Shown one piece after another: positions 7,042 to 13,500 of a DNA stretch of 23,913 nucleotides; within the stretch, counting starts at the first letter, position 1; each line of letters opens with the position of its first letter. Below the pieces are notes generated by a model that was not told the DNA's origin, did not search any database, and worked only from the letters and a program-made list of their open reading frames with translations. Where the stretch lies: assembly GCA_964549595.1 (NCBI GenBank), contig CAZJWK010000031.1, positions 1 through 23,913 on the forward strand, given 5' to 3'. Origin of the DNA: CAZQQN01 sp964549595 (GTDB lineage Bacteria; Bacteroidota; Bacteroidia; CAILMK01; CAYYUA01). The position numbers were made by a program, and so were the translations under genes.

Positions 7042-8082
7042 ATGGAGTTGAGTCGGATTATAACAAGCCTTAACCAATTCGGTATTAGGCTCCAAAATCA
7101 TATTGATAGCGAATTTTTTCAAGCCAAATTTAAGGAAGCGCATTTTTACAACCGTTGGTTTACAGAAGAGAATGTGAAAAAATCCGTGGATGCCATTTCC
7201 AGAGAATTTTTGGATGGCGAAAAGCTTGAAAAGTGGGTAAGTGATTATCCTTTACCGGTTAAAAATTCCAAAAAGGTGGGGATTGTTATGGCCGGTAATA
7301 TACCCCTGGTTGGCTTTCATGATTTGCTGGCTGTTTTAATGAGCGGTCATGAGGCGGTAGTGAAACTTTCTTCAAAGGATGATAAGCTTTTACCTTTTAT
7401 GTTGCAGCAAATGGAAGCCATTGATGAGGCATTGCCATCCCGTGTTCACATCCAGGATAAACTGACTAATTACGATGCCGTTATTGCAACGGGTAGCAAT
7501 AATACCGCCCGGTATTTTGAATATTACTTCGGCCGGTATCCTCATGTAATTCGAAAAAATCGAAATGGCGTAGCCGTTTTAACCGGGAATGAGTCGAAAT
7601 CTGACCTTCGCGGTTTGGGTGAGGATATTTTCCGGTATTTCGGCTTAGGGTGCCGCAATGTTTCTAAAATTTATGTGCCTGAAGGGTACGATTTTAACCC
7701 TTTGTTTGAAGTGCTTGATGAATGGAAAGGATTAATAGACCATAAAAAATACGAGAATAATTACTTGTATAACAAGAGTTTCCTGGTTATGGATGATGAG
7801 CCCTTCATGGATACAGGATTTTTTATGGTACGGGAAAATCACGAAATACCATCGCCTATAGCCATGCTCCATGTGGGCTATTACCAGGATACGGATCAGT
7901 TAAAAGCGGAATTACGTGACAAAAGGAATGAGATTCAATGCATCATTGGGGCTGAGCAAATAATAGAAGAAATCGAATTAGAACCGGGTAAAGCACAACA
8001 GCCCCGACTTTCGGATTATCCTGATAACATTGATACGCTCCGGTTTTTGGCCTCCTTGGATAAAACCCCCGAAAAAGTATAA
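7042..8082 (+). CDS. LuxC-like acyl-CoA reductase
   Basis: 346 residues, shorter than LuxC of luminous bacteria (about 480) but usual for the Bacteroidota members of the LuxC acyl-CoA reductase family. These enzymes reduce acyl-thioesters to aldehydes with NAD(P)H through an aldehyde-dehydrogenase-like fold. Visible: GIVMAGNIPLVGFHDLLAVL (80-99), the KLSSKD loop (108-113), IATGSNNTARYF (148-159), RKNRNGVAVLTG (171-182), and the probable catalytic cysteine Cys204 in FGLGCRNVSKIYVP. The physiological substrate of the Bacteroidota proteins is not established to my knowledge. No luxD or luxE relatives are nearby, so luminescence is not implied. Divergent from the ferredoxin gene. No clear promoter was found; ATG 7042 is the first in a frame that fits the family start. 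Confidence 0.85.
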   Translation: MELSRIITSLNQFGIRLQNHIDSEFFQAKFKEAHFYNRWFTEENVKKSVDAISREFLDGEKLEKWVSDYPLPVKNSKKVGIVMAGNIPLVGFHDLLAVLMSGHEAVVKLSSKDDKLLPFMLQQMEAIDEALPSRVHIQDKLTNYDAVIATGSNNTARYFEYYFGRYPHVIRKNRNGVAVLTGNESKSDLRGLGEDIFRYFGLGCRNVSKIYVPEGYDFNPLFEVLDEWKGLIDHKKYENNYLYNKSFLVMDDEPFMDTGFFMVRENHEIPSPIAMLHVGYYQDTDQLKAELRDKRNEIQCIIGAEQIIEEIELEPGKAQQPRLSDYPDNIDTLRFLASLDKTPEKV

Positions 8083-8279
8083 TAAAAATTAGGAATCCTT
8101 AACCTGTTCGTAAATCAGTTTTTCCCTTAACCGTATTGAAAGCCTCTGAATCTGCCCCGTACCTTTATAATAGCATCTCCTTCTAAAAATTCCTTTTGAT
8201 CCCTGTTTTCATTGTCCTTTTCTTTTCACTGCTCAAAAGAAAAAACACACTTTGGTTGAATTTTTTTGACCCGTTCTAA
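8083..8279. other. Intergenic stretch with possible gene remnant and a hairpin
   Basis: No intact gene. On the minus strand from about 8205 down to 8121 a short open stretch reads as a plausible protein C-terminus (FLEGDAIIKVRGRF, ending FQYG), but it begins just after a stop and covers only about 32 codons. A different frame over the same bases also stays open (DSEAFNTVKGKTDLRTG). TTTTCTTTT at 8218-8226 and AAAAGAAAA at 8235-8243 form a 9-bp inverted repeat around an 8-base loop. Confidence 0.3.
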
Positions 8280-8420
8280 GGGGGTTGGATCAAAAGCCTT
8301 TGCACTTTTTAAAATCAAAAAATTGAGTTTTTTAAAAAGAGTTAAGACTTTTTTAGCTAGCGTTGATAAGGGCTTTTAAACGAAAAAAAATTTGAATTTT
8401 TATTGTTTGATCCACCCCCA
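8279..8420. mobile_element. MITE-like element A (imperfect terminal inverted repeats)
   Basis: Left end GGGGGTTGGATCAAA (8280-8294), right end the complement of GGGGGTGGATCAAA (8406-8419): about 14 bp with one indel. The roughly 140-bp interior is non-coding, AT-rich and has no transposase. Its right part (GGGCTTTTAAACGAAAAA onward) matches the corresponding part of element B at 8790-8939, so the two are probably diverged copies of one family. A/T bases flank both ends. The right terminus supplies the final codons of an adjacent minus-strand open frame, consistent with insertion into older sequence. Confidence 0.6.
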
Positions 8421-8782
8421 AGAGGGATACCCCAAAAAAATCAATAGAAGGGCAACGGCCTCTCCCTCCCCTTTAGCCAAAGGGTAATTCATAAGTAAGC
8501 GTTTCAGATTGCTTTGCTTTCCGCATTTTAATAACAGATCTTTTTGGTGGGGCATTGGCGTTTTTTTCGCGAGCCAAACAAGATTGCTTGCCATTGACGT
8601 ATAGGCCGGTGGTAGAAGGTCATAGAAGTTTCCGTTGTTAAAACCTCCTAATAGCGAAATAATCACCAGAGTTTCCAAACATTCGGTAAAAAGGTTTGGT
8701 AAGGAGAAACTTCATCGAGATTCGGCAGGGCTAATGGCAAAATCGTCAGTTTGGCCGAAAAAATATCCCTGCCCCGATTTCT
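8400..8782 (-). pseudogene. Decayed or spurious open frames between the two MITEs
   Basis: Two open segments overlap in different frames. One runs from about 8782 to a stop at 8663 (includes SAKLTILPLALPNLDEVSPY, 39 codons). The other runs from about 8700 to 8400 (includes NFYDLLPPAYTSMASNLVWL, over 90 codons, no ATG start). A single frameshift near 8685-8700 would join them into about 130 codons. The second segment ends by reading through the terminal repeat of MITE A. I recognise no protein family. It could be a frameshifted, MITE-truncated gene, or a dispersed non-coding repeat that happens to stay open. Confidence 0.25.
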
Positions 8783-8788
8783 TTGCTT

Positions 8789-8940
8789 AGGGGGTGTATC
8801 AAAAGTCTTTTTTGAGATTTGAGAAAAAAATTGGACCAGTACTAGAATTTAAAAATTTGATTGTTAACAGTCTACTATGAAAGAGAAAAGACTTTTAAAA
8901 CCGAAAAATTCGGAGATTTTTCGATTTTGATACACCCCCT
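8789..8940. mobile_element. MITE-like element B (perfect 16-bp terminal inverted repeats)
   Basis: AGGGGGTGTATCAAAA at 8789-8804 is the exact reverse complement of 8925-8940. If the element itself starts at GGGGG, it is flanked on both sides by TA (8788-8789 and 8940-8941), which suits a 2-bp TA target duplication as made by IS630/mariner-type transposases. The 150-bp interior has no coding capacity. It holds a second hairpin (CGAAAAAT 8902-8909 with ATTTTTCG 8916-8923) and a further inverted pair near the ends (AAAAGTCTTTT at left, AAAAGACTTTT at right). Outside the element CCCTGCC (8767-8773) and GGCAGGG (8942-8948) form another inverted repeat. Confidence 0.75.
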
Positions 8941-8941
8941 A

Positions 8942-9095
8942 GGCAGGGTTGAAGTGAGAAAGGAAAAAGCTCATCTTCAGGGCAAAAATAAATGAGGTAG
9001 CAACTCAAAATAGGACATCGGCTTTTTACGCGCTTATATGAGCTAAAATACAGAAATATAGCAATTTATCTAATAAGCGGTCAGGAGGTTTGAAA
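8942..9095. other. Intergenic stretch after MITE B
   Basis: No gene seen. Composition resembles the 8421-8788 segment, and together they may be one older repeat unit split by MITE B, judging by the CCCTGCC/GGCAGGG arms on either side. It also forms the 3' flank of the PorT-like gene; no intrinsic terminator is visible for that gene. Confidence 0.3.
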
Positions 9096-9779
9096 TTAAT
9101 CTGCCAATCTTAAACCATAACCTACACTAAGAAGAATGGTGCTGTTTTGGACCGGTCCTTTCTTTTGCCTGTTCAAAAGTTCCTTTTCCCCGGTTTGAAT
9201 TTCCGGCAGACTCTTACCATAGCTAAGGGCAATTTTCATCCGCCCGTTGTAAAAGGGAAATTGGGTTCCTAAAGCCCCCATCAAGCCAAAATCCAAGCGT
9301 TTTATCCGATCTTCCGCATTTTCATCAATCTTTTCCACCTGTGCTTTTCCAGTGAAGGGATTGGTACCCCTTACAATTTTTCCTTTCTTTTCCGCATCCA
9401 TGAGAAGTCCCAAATAAGGACCCGCGTTTCCGTATATCCTTAAGTTTTCGCTTCCAAAACCCATTTGGGCTAAAGCCGGGATTTGCAAATACCGGATTTG
9501 TAACTTGTAATCCGTTTTCCCTTCCTGGAATTGGGCACCTTTGGAGGAATAAAGCAATTTCGTCTCAATGGAAAAGGCCTCATTAAGCGGGATATTAATA
9601 AAACTTCCTGCTGTGAGCCCTACTTTATTATCCGTATAAACAGGGACTCCGGCTCCATGAAGCTCAGATACGTTGCTGCCGAACTGAACGCCTATTAAAG
9701 GGGCTTTTTGGCTTTTCCCATTAACACTGACAAGCAGGGCAATAAAGCAAAGGAAAAAACTTGTTTGAATACTTTTCAT
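9096..9779 (-). CDS. PorT-family outer-membrane beta-barrel protein
   Basis: 227 residues. N-terminal signal peptide about 1-23 (MKSIQTSFFLCFIALLVSVN, then GKSQ), after which the chain alternates short amphipathic strands typical of an eight-stranded barrel: PLIGVQFGSNVSEL, VGLTAGSFINIPL, FSIETKLLYSSKGAQF, YLQIPALAQMGFG, LRIYGNAGPYLGLL, RLDFGLMGALGTQF, MKIALSYGKSL, STILLSVGYGLRL. This order (self-complementing strands with the YLQIPAL and GPYLG signatures) is that of the PorT-like outer-membrane proteins common in Bacteroidota, whose individual functions are mostly unknown. It lies 41 bp downstream of the arginase gene on the same strand and may be read from its promoter, with no obvious functional link. 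Confidence 0.8.
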   Translation of the reverse strand: MKSIQTSFFLCFIALLVSVNGKSQKAPLIGVQFGSNVSELHGAGVPVYTDNKVGLTAGSFINIPLNEAFSIETKLLYSSKGAQFQEGKTDYKLQIRYLQIPALAQMGFGSENLRIYGNAGPYLGLLMDAEKKGKIVRGTNPFTGKAQVEKIDENAEDRIKRLDFGLMGALGTQFPFYNGRMKIALSYGKSLPEIQTGEKELLNRQKKGPVQNSTILLSVGYGLRLAD

Positions 9780-9820
9780 ACCTCAAAATAAACTGGTTAA
9801 AAAACGCTAAGCATAGGGAA

Positions 9821-10777
9821 TTATTGTGATATCCCGAATTTTAATCCCTCCAGGTGATTGATAAGCTTATTGATGTTTTGGGCAATTTGGTTGTGTTGAT
9901 CCAATAGCGGGTTGATTTCGGTTATTTCTAAAGCCTTGGTGTTGGGGAAAACCCAAAATGCCTGCAGAAGCTGTTGGGCTTCTTTCCAGCTTAACCCATC
10001 TTCCACAGGGGTTCCGGTTCCCGGTACCAGGGATGCATCCAGGCTATCTACATCGAAAGAAATGTAAACATGATCGAATTGGGCTGAGAAATTTCTGACT
10101 TGCTCAATGATCCTTTGTATTCCGTGTGCTTTACGGAATTTTGGTGTTGTGTAGTTTATATGGTAATGATTTATGATATCCCATTCCTGGTCTTCAAGGT
10201 CCCGTATATCAATGAAAAAAATATCTCTTGGATTAATCTTTGGTGTTATGGCTTTTTGGCCCAGCCTTTTGAGTTTTTCCCATCCTTCGGAAGTTTCTTC
10301 ATTAAGGTTTCTGGCTTTTTCTGCTTTATTGTCCAAACCCAGTAATGTACTAAGGGGCATACCGTGAAAATTCCCGGAAGGTGTGGTGTATGGGGAATGC
10401 AAATCACCGTGAGCATCAATCCAGATCACACCCATTTTTTTATCCGGGTATTGATCCTTCAATGTACCGATAAAAGCCGCTGCACTGGAATGGTCACCGG
10501 TAAATATCAAATTTTTGCTAAAAGTTTTTAGGTGTTGGCTGTATTGTTCATAGATGGTGTTATGGAGGGTAACAAATTCCTGTATGTAATCAATAGAGGG
10601 TAATCTGACATGAAAAGGGTAAATTTCCCCAACCGGGATTTTATTTGTTCTCAATTTCTCAAAAAGGGGGTAATTTTGTTCTGCGGCATTGATTTGAACT
10701 GCCTGGGGACCAAGGCTCGCACCACGCGTCCCGGCTCCGAATTCGGACGGGCATTGGACAATGCTAATGTTACGCAT
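9821..10777 (-). CDS. rocF: Arginase-family ureohydrolase, probable arginase
   Basis: 318 residues. Binuclear-manganese hydrolase; arginase converts arginine to ornithine and urea. All expected metal ligands are visible: His96 (TGDHS), Asp121, His123 and Asp125 (DAHGD), Asp242 and Asp244 (SFDVDSLD), with Glu287 in EITEINP. The substrate loop TTPSGNFHG (131-139) closely follows the arginase loop TTTSGNLHG, including the catalytic His138, and differs from agmatinases; that is why I prefer arginase. The Asn of the animal DINTP motif is His here (DLHSP) and the first Gly of GGDHS is Thr, so agmatinase or another guanidine substrate is not excluded. It is divergent from arginine decarboxylase, tying it to arginine/polyamine metabolism. 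Confidence 0.8.
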   Translation of the reverse strand: MRNISIVQCPSEFGAGTRGASLGPQAVQINAAEQNYPLFEKLRTNKIPVGEIYPFHVRLPSIDYIQEFVTLHNTIYEQYSQHLKTFSKNLIFTGDHSSAAAFIGTLKDQYPDKKMGVIWIDAHGDLHSPYTTPSGNFHGMPLSTLLGLDNKAEKARNLNEETSEGWEKLKRLGQKAITPKINPRDIFFIDIRDLEDQEWDIINHYHINYTTPKFRKAHGIQRIIEQVRNFSAQFDHVYISFDVDSLDASLVPGTGTPVEDGLSWKEAQQLLQAFWVFPNTKALEITEINPLLDQHNQIAQNINKLINHLEGLKFGISQ

Positions 10778-10799
10778 GAGAATGTTTATTTTGCCATTG

Positions 10800-10829
10800 C
10801 AAGGTTAAAAAATTAAGACTTGAAGTCAA
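10800..10829 (-). promoter_or_regulatory. Probable promoter of the arginase gene in the divergent region
   Basis: On the minus strand TTG (10829-10827), 19 bp, then TAACCTTG (10807-10800), one mismatch from TAnnTTTG. The spacer holds GACTT-G-AAGTC (10817-10827), a small palindrome immediately before the speA ATG that could be an operator acting on both genes. The whole divergent gap is only 51 bp. Confidence 0.4.
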
Positions 10830-12232
10830 TGCAAATCACTTACAGGGAATTAATAGATCAAACTTTTGACTGGCCTCGACTGGATTTCAATCTTAATAAG
10901 GAGCAAGAATTAACTTTTCACGGTATCCCTTTAATGGAAGTGGCCAATCAGTTTAGTACGCCATTAAAATTGACTTACCTGCCTAAAATTGGCGAGAAAA
11001 TAGAAACTGCCCGGTATTATTTTTCCCATGCCATTGAAAAATTGGACTATAAGGGGACTTATACTTACTGTTACTGTACCAAGAGCTCCCATTTTTCATT
11101 TGTCCTGGAAGAGGTGCTTAACCACAATGCCCACCTTGAGACTTCATCCGCTTATGACATGGATATCATTAGCCATTTGGCCGAATCAGGGAAAATTGGC
11201 AAAGAAACCTATGTGATTTGCAATGGGTTTAAACGTGAAATTTATCTGGACAAAGTAGCTCATTTAGTGCGTAATGGTTATAAGAAGGTTATCCCTGTTT
11301 TGGATAATATTGAAGAGTTAGCGGAGTTTGAAAGCCGGCTGGATAAACCCTTCCAGATTGGATTGCGCATTGCCACAGAAGAGGAACCAAAATTCGAATT
11401 TTACACCTCCCGTTTAGGGATACGATACGATGATATCCTCAGTTTTTACCAGAATCGGATTAGCCAAAATCCGAAGGTTAATCTTAAGATGCTTCATTTT
11501 TTCGTGAATACAGGAATCAGTGATAATGCCTATTACTGGAATGAATTGAGTAAAGCGGTTGACCTCTATTGCGATTTGAAAGTTTTGTGCCCGGAGCTCG
11601 ATTCTTTGGATATCGGAGGCGGATTTCCCACCCCTCAATCGTTGAATTTCGATTTCGATTACCAATATATGGTAGAACAAATCCTGGGCAACATTCAGCA
11701 AATTTGTTGGAAAAGGGGTGTAAAGCCTCCCCATATTTTTACGGAATTCGGAAGTTATACGGTAGCGGAAAGTGGTGCCAACCTTTATTCCATTATCGGT
11801 AAAAAACAACAAAATGATTCTGAGCTTTGGTATATGATCGATAATTCATTCATTACCAGTTTACCTGATTCCTGGGGGATTGGTGAGCGTTTCATATTAC
11901 TGGCAGCGAACCACTGGAATCTTCCTTACCAGCGTGTGAACCTGGGCGGACTGACTTGCGATAGTATGGATTACTATAATTCCGAAATTCATGTTCGCCA
12001 GGTTTTTTTACCTCAATGTGCTATGGAAGATCCTTTGGTGGTCGGATTTTTCTACACCGGGGCCTATCAGGAAGCACTGGCCGGCTATGGTGGTATTAAA
12101 CATTGCTTGATCCCGGGCTTAAAACATATCCTGGTAGATCATAATGAAAATAATGAGCTAACTTACGAGGTTTTCAAACCGGAACAATCCTCCCAAACCA
12201 TGATGAAAATATTGGGATACTTGTCGGATTAA
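10829..12232 (+). CDS. speA: Biosynthetic-type arginine decarboxylase, fold-III PLP enzyme
   Basis: 467 residues, shorter than enterobacterial SpeA (about 630-660) but resembling the compact form in Bacteroidota. It decarboxylates arginine to agmatine, the first step of a putrescine/polyamine route, using pyridoxal phosphate. The PLP lysine is probably Lys85 in YCYCTKSSHF. Later come LDIGGGFPTP, EFGSYTVAESGA, the CDSMD motif (Cys377) and GAYQE (411-415), signatures of arginine/diaminopimelate decarboxylases near the active site. ATG 10829 is chosen over a TTG at 10820. No dedicated terminator is visible. A related decarboxylase specificity (ornithine, lysine or carboxynorspermidine) is possible, but CDSMD and GAYQE with an arginase neighbour favour arginine. 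Confidence 0.82.
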   Translation: MQITYRELIDQTFDWPRLDFNLNKEQELTFHGIPLMEVANQFSTPLKLTYLPKIGEKIETARYYFSHAIEKLDYKGTYTYCYCTKSSHFSFVLEEVLNHNAHLETSSAYDMDIISHLAESGKIGKETYVICNGFKREIYLDKVAHLVRNGYKKVIPVLDNIEELAEFESRLDKPFQIGLRIATEEEPKFEFYTSRLGIRYDDILSFYQNRISQNPKVNLKMLHFFVNTGISDNAYYWNELSKAVDLYCDLKVLCPELDSLDIGGGFPTPQSLNFDFDYQYMVEQILGNIQQICWKRGVKPPHIFTEFGSYTVAESGANLYSIIGKKQQNDSELWYMIDNSFITSLPDSWGIGERFILLAANHWNLPYQRVNLGGLTCDSMDYYNSEIHVRQVFLPQCAMEDPLVVGFFYTGAYQEALAGYGGIKHCLIPGLKHILVDHNENNELTYEVFKPEQSSQTMMKILGYLSD

Positions 12233-12260
12233 ATTTCCGATGGTAGATATTCATTGAGGG

Positions 12261-12291
12261 TTTGTGGTTTAATAGGTTTCCTTTACTTTTG
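12261..12291 (+). promoter_or_regulatory. Consensus Bacteroidota promoter for the acidic protein gene
   Basis: TTTG (12261-12264), 19-bp spacer, TACTTTTG (12284-12291): an exact match to both elements, the best promoter in the window. Transcription start near 12297 gives a 15-nt leader to ATG 12312. Confidence 0.75.
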
Positions 12292-12311
12292 CAAAAAATT
12301 TATTGAGTGTC

Positions 12312-12680
12312 ATGAGAAATAAGAAGCTGACCAAAAGGGAAATGAAAAAATTAACCCGGGTGGCAAACAGGAAGGATGTGCTGAAGCAGGCTACGATGAA
12401 AACCTTTGCCAGGCCGGAATTTTTTGTGGTTAAAGAAGAAGAAAAGCCTCAGGAAGAGATACAATCCGAAGCGGAAGCGGCTGAAGAGCTGAAACGGCTT
12501 GAAGAAGAAGCCAGTAAGGCTGAAGAAGCTTTTGAATCCGCTTCTGACCCTTACGCTACTGAAGACTCCGGGGAAGAAACTGAAGGAGAAGAAGAAGGCA
12601 CTGAATCAGAAGATTCCCAATCCGAAGAAAAAGAAGAAGGCTCATCAGAGGAGGAAAGCGGAGAAGAGGCTGAATCATAA
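12312..12680 (+). CDS. Small bipartite basic/acidic protein, unknown function
   Basis: 122 residues, family not recognised. Residues 1-35 are strongly basic (MRNKKLTKREMKKLTRVANR at the start), followed by ARPEFFVV. From residue 43 to the end it is almost entirely Glu, Ser, Asp, Ala and Gly (for example EETEGEEEGTESEDSQSEEK), so the C-terminal two thirds is probably disordered and very acidic. Such a layout suits a nucleic-acid or ribosome-associated protein or a chaperone-like polyanion, but this is inference. It has its own consensus promoter and a strong terminator, so it is an independent and probably well-expressed unit. ATG 12312 is chosen over a TTG at 12303 because the promoter leaves only a short leader. 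A lysine-rich open frame overlapping in another frame is a shadow. Confidence 0.8.
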   Translation: MRNKKLTKREMKKLTRVANRKDVLKQATMKTFARPEFFVVKEEEKPQEEIQSEAEAAEELKRLEEEASKAEEAFESASDPYATEDSGEETEGEEEGTESEDSQSEEKEEGSSEEESGEEAES

Positions 12681-12704
12681 AAACCATTTAAAGCACTCCG
12701 GATT

Positions 12705-12742
12705 AAGCCTGCTAATTAATAAGTATTTTAGCGGGCTTTTTT
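12705..12742 (+). terminator. Intrinsic terminator after the acidic protein gene
   Basis: An 11-bp stem (12705-12715 with 12728-12738, one G-U pair) with a 12-base loop, followed by T's to 12742. It starts 25 bp after the stop and touches the stop codon of the convergent DUF4294 gene. No T tract exists in the other direction, so it is one-way. Confidence 0.8.
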
Positions 12743-13331
12743 ATTGGGTTGTTTTTTCCATTTGAACCTCCTCTAAGGCATCCAGAATCTTTTCAATGGC
12801 TTCCTCCTTGTCTTTGTCATACTCATCTTTCAGGCTCATACCAAAAACATTGGCAGCCGATTGCCACATCATAGCATTCCAACCGGTTTTGTAACGCTTA
12901 ATAAGTTCATAGGAAGTCTTACCGGTTTCCCTGTTGATGAGTTTAATGAGAATATGACCCTGATCATAGGTAAGGTTTCTTAGTTCAGCGGTGAGGTCCT
13001 TTTTAAGCTTTTTTTCCTGCCTTTCCAGGTACCTTTCCCTTTTGCTTTCTTTGTCAAAAGTTTTGAGGGTGCTATCTAACTCCTTCATTTTATTAGCAAA
13101 GAATTTGGCGTAGGGATAAACTTTTCTGACATCACGGACAAGTTTATGGTACTGCTTTCTTCTGACTTTTCCGGTTTTTCCGATCTTATCCATTATCTCT
13201 ACCATGGGCAATCTAAAATAAGGTATCGTATCATTGCCCACTACTTTACCCTCCACAATTTTATTATCCTGTCCCATGGATAATTGGCTTACAGCTAAAA
13301 AGCTTATTAGGCATAATAATAAACAACGCAT
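12741..13331 (-). CDS. DUF4294 family exported protein
   Basis: 196 residues. Signal peptide about 1-20 (MRCLLLCLISFLAVSQLSMG, then Q), so periplasmic or envelope-associated. The body matches what I recall of DUF4294, a Bacteroidota-specific family of unknown function: IPYFRLPMVEIM early, VRKVYPYAKFFANKMKELD, a charged coiled stretch (residues 88-115), then LTYDQGHILIKLINRETGKT and YELIKRYKTGWNAMMWQSAA. It is rich in Lys and Arg. Its stop abuts the terminator of the convergent acidic-protein gene. A perfect 7-bp palindrome lies 18 bp upstream of the start. No enzyme motif is apparent. Confidence 0.8.
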   Translation of the reverse strand: MRCLLLCLISFLAVSQLSMGQDNKIVEGKVVGNDTIPYFRLPMVEIMDKIGKTGKVRRKQYHKLVRDVRKVYPYAKFFANKMKELDSTLKTFDKESKRERYLERQEKKLKKDLTAELRNLTYDQGHILIKLINRETGKTSYELIKRYKTGWNAMMWQSAANVFGMSLKDEYDKDKEEAIEKILDALEEVQMEKTTQ

Positions 13332-13348
13332 AGCCGAATCTTTTTTCC

Positions 13349-13363
13349 AAAACGGGCCGTTTT
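13349..13363. repeat. Palindrome upstream of the DUF4294 gene
   Basis: AAAACGG-G-CCGTTTT, perfect over 7 bp, located 18-32 bp before the DUF4294 start on the minus strand, in a plausible operator position. No TAnnTTTG box was found for this gene. Confidence 0.35.
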
Positions 13364-13500
13364 AAGTATTTATTGTGAATTGACTTAAAACCTTATGCCC
13401 TTTATCATTTTTAAACAAAGATGGTTAATGAAATGATTCAAGGCTCCGATAATAGTGGGTGGATAGGTGTGATGGGTTTAGGCTTTTAAGCCGGTATTTT

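Noticed and set aside
6955..7143. Longer N-terminus of the ferredoxin
   Set aside because: It spans the -7 element and the divergent gene's start; the ferredoxin fold begins at the Met at 6954.
12499..12765. Lysine-rich open frame overlapping the acidic gene
   Set aside because: It is the frame-shifted reading of GAA/GAG-rich codons and runs through the terminator.
13480..13500. GGCTT-TT-AAGCC hairpin after the barrel gene as terminator
   Set aside because: A two-base loop cannot close and no T run follows on the minus strand.
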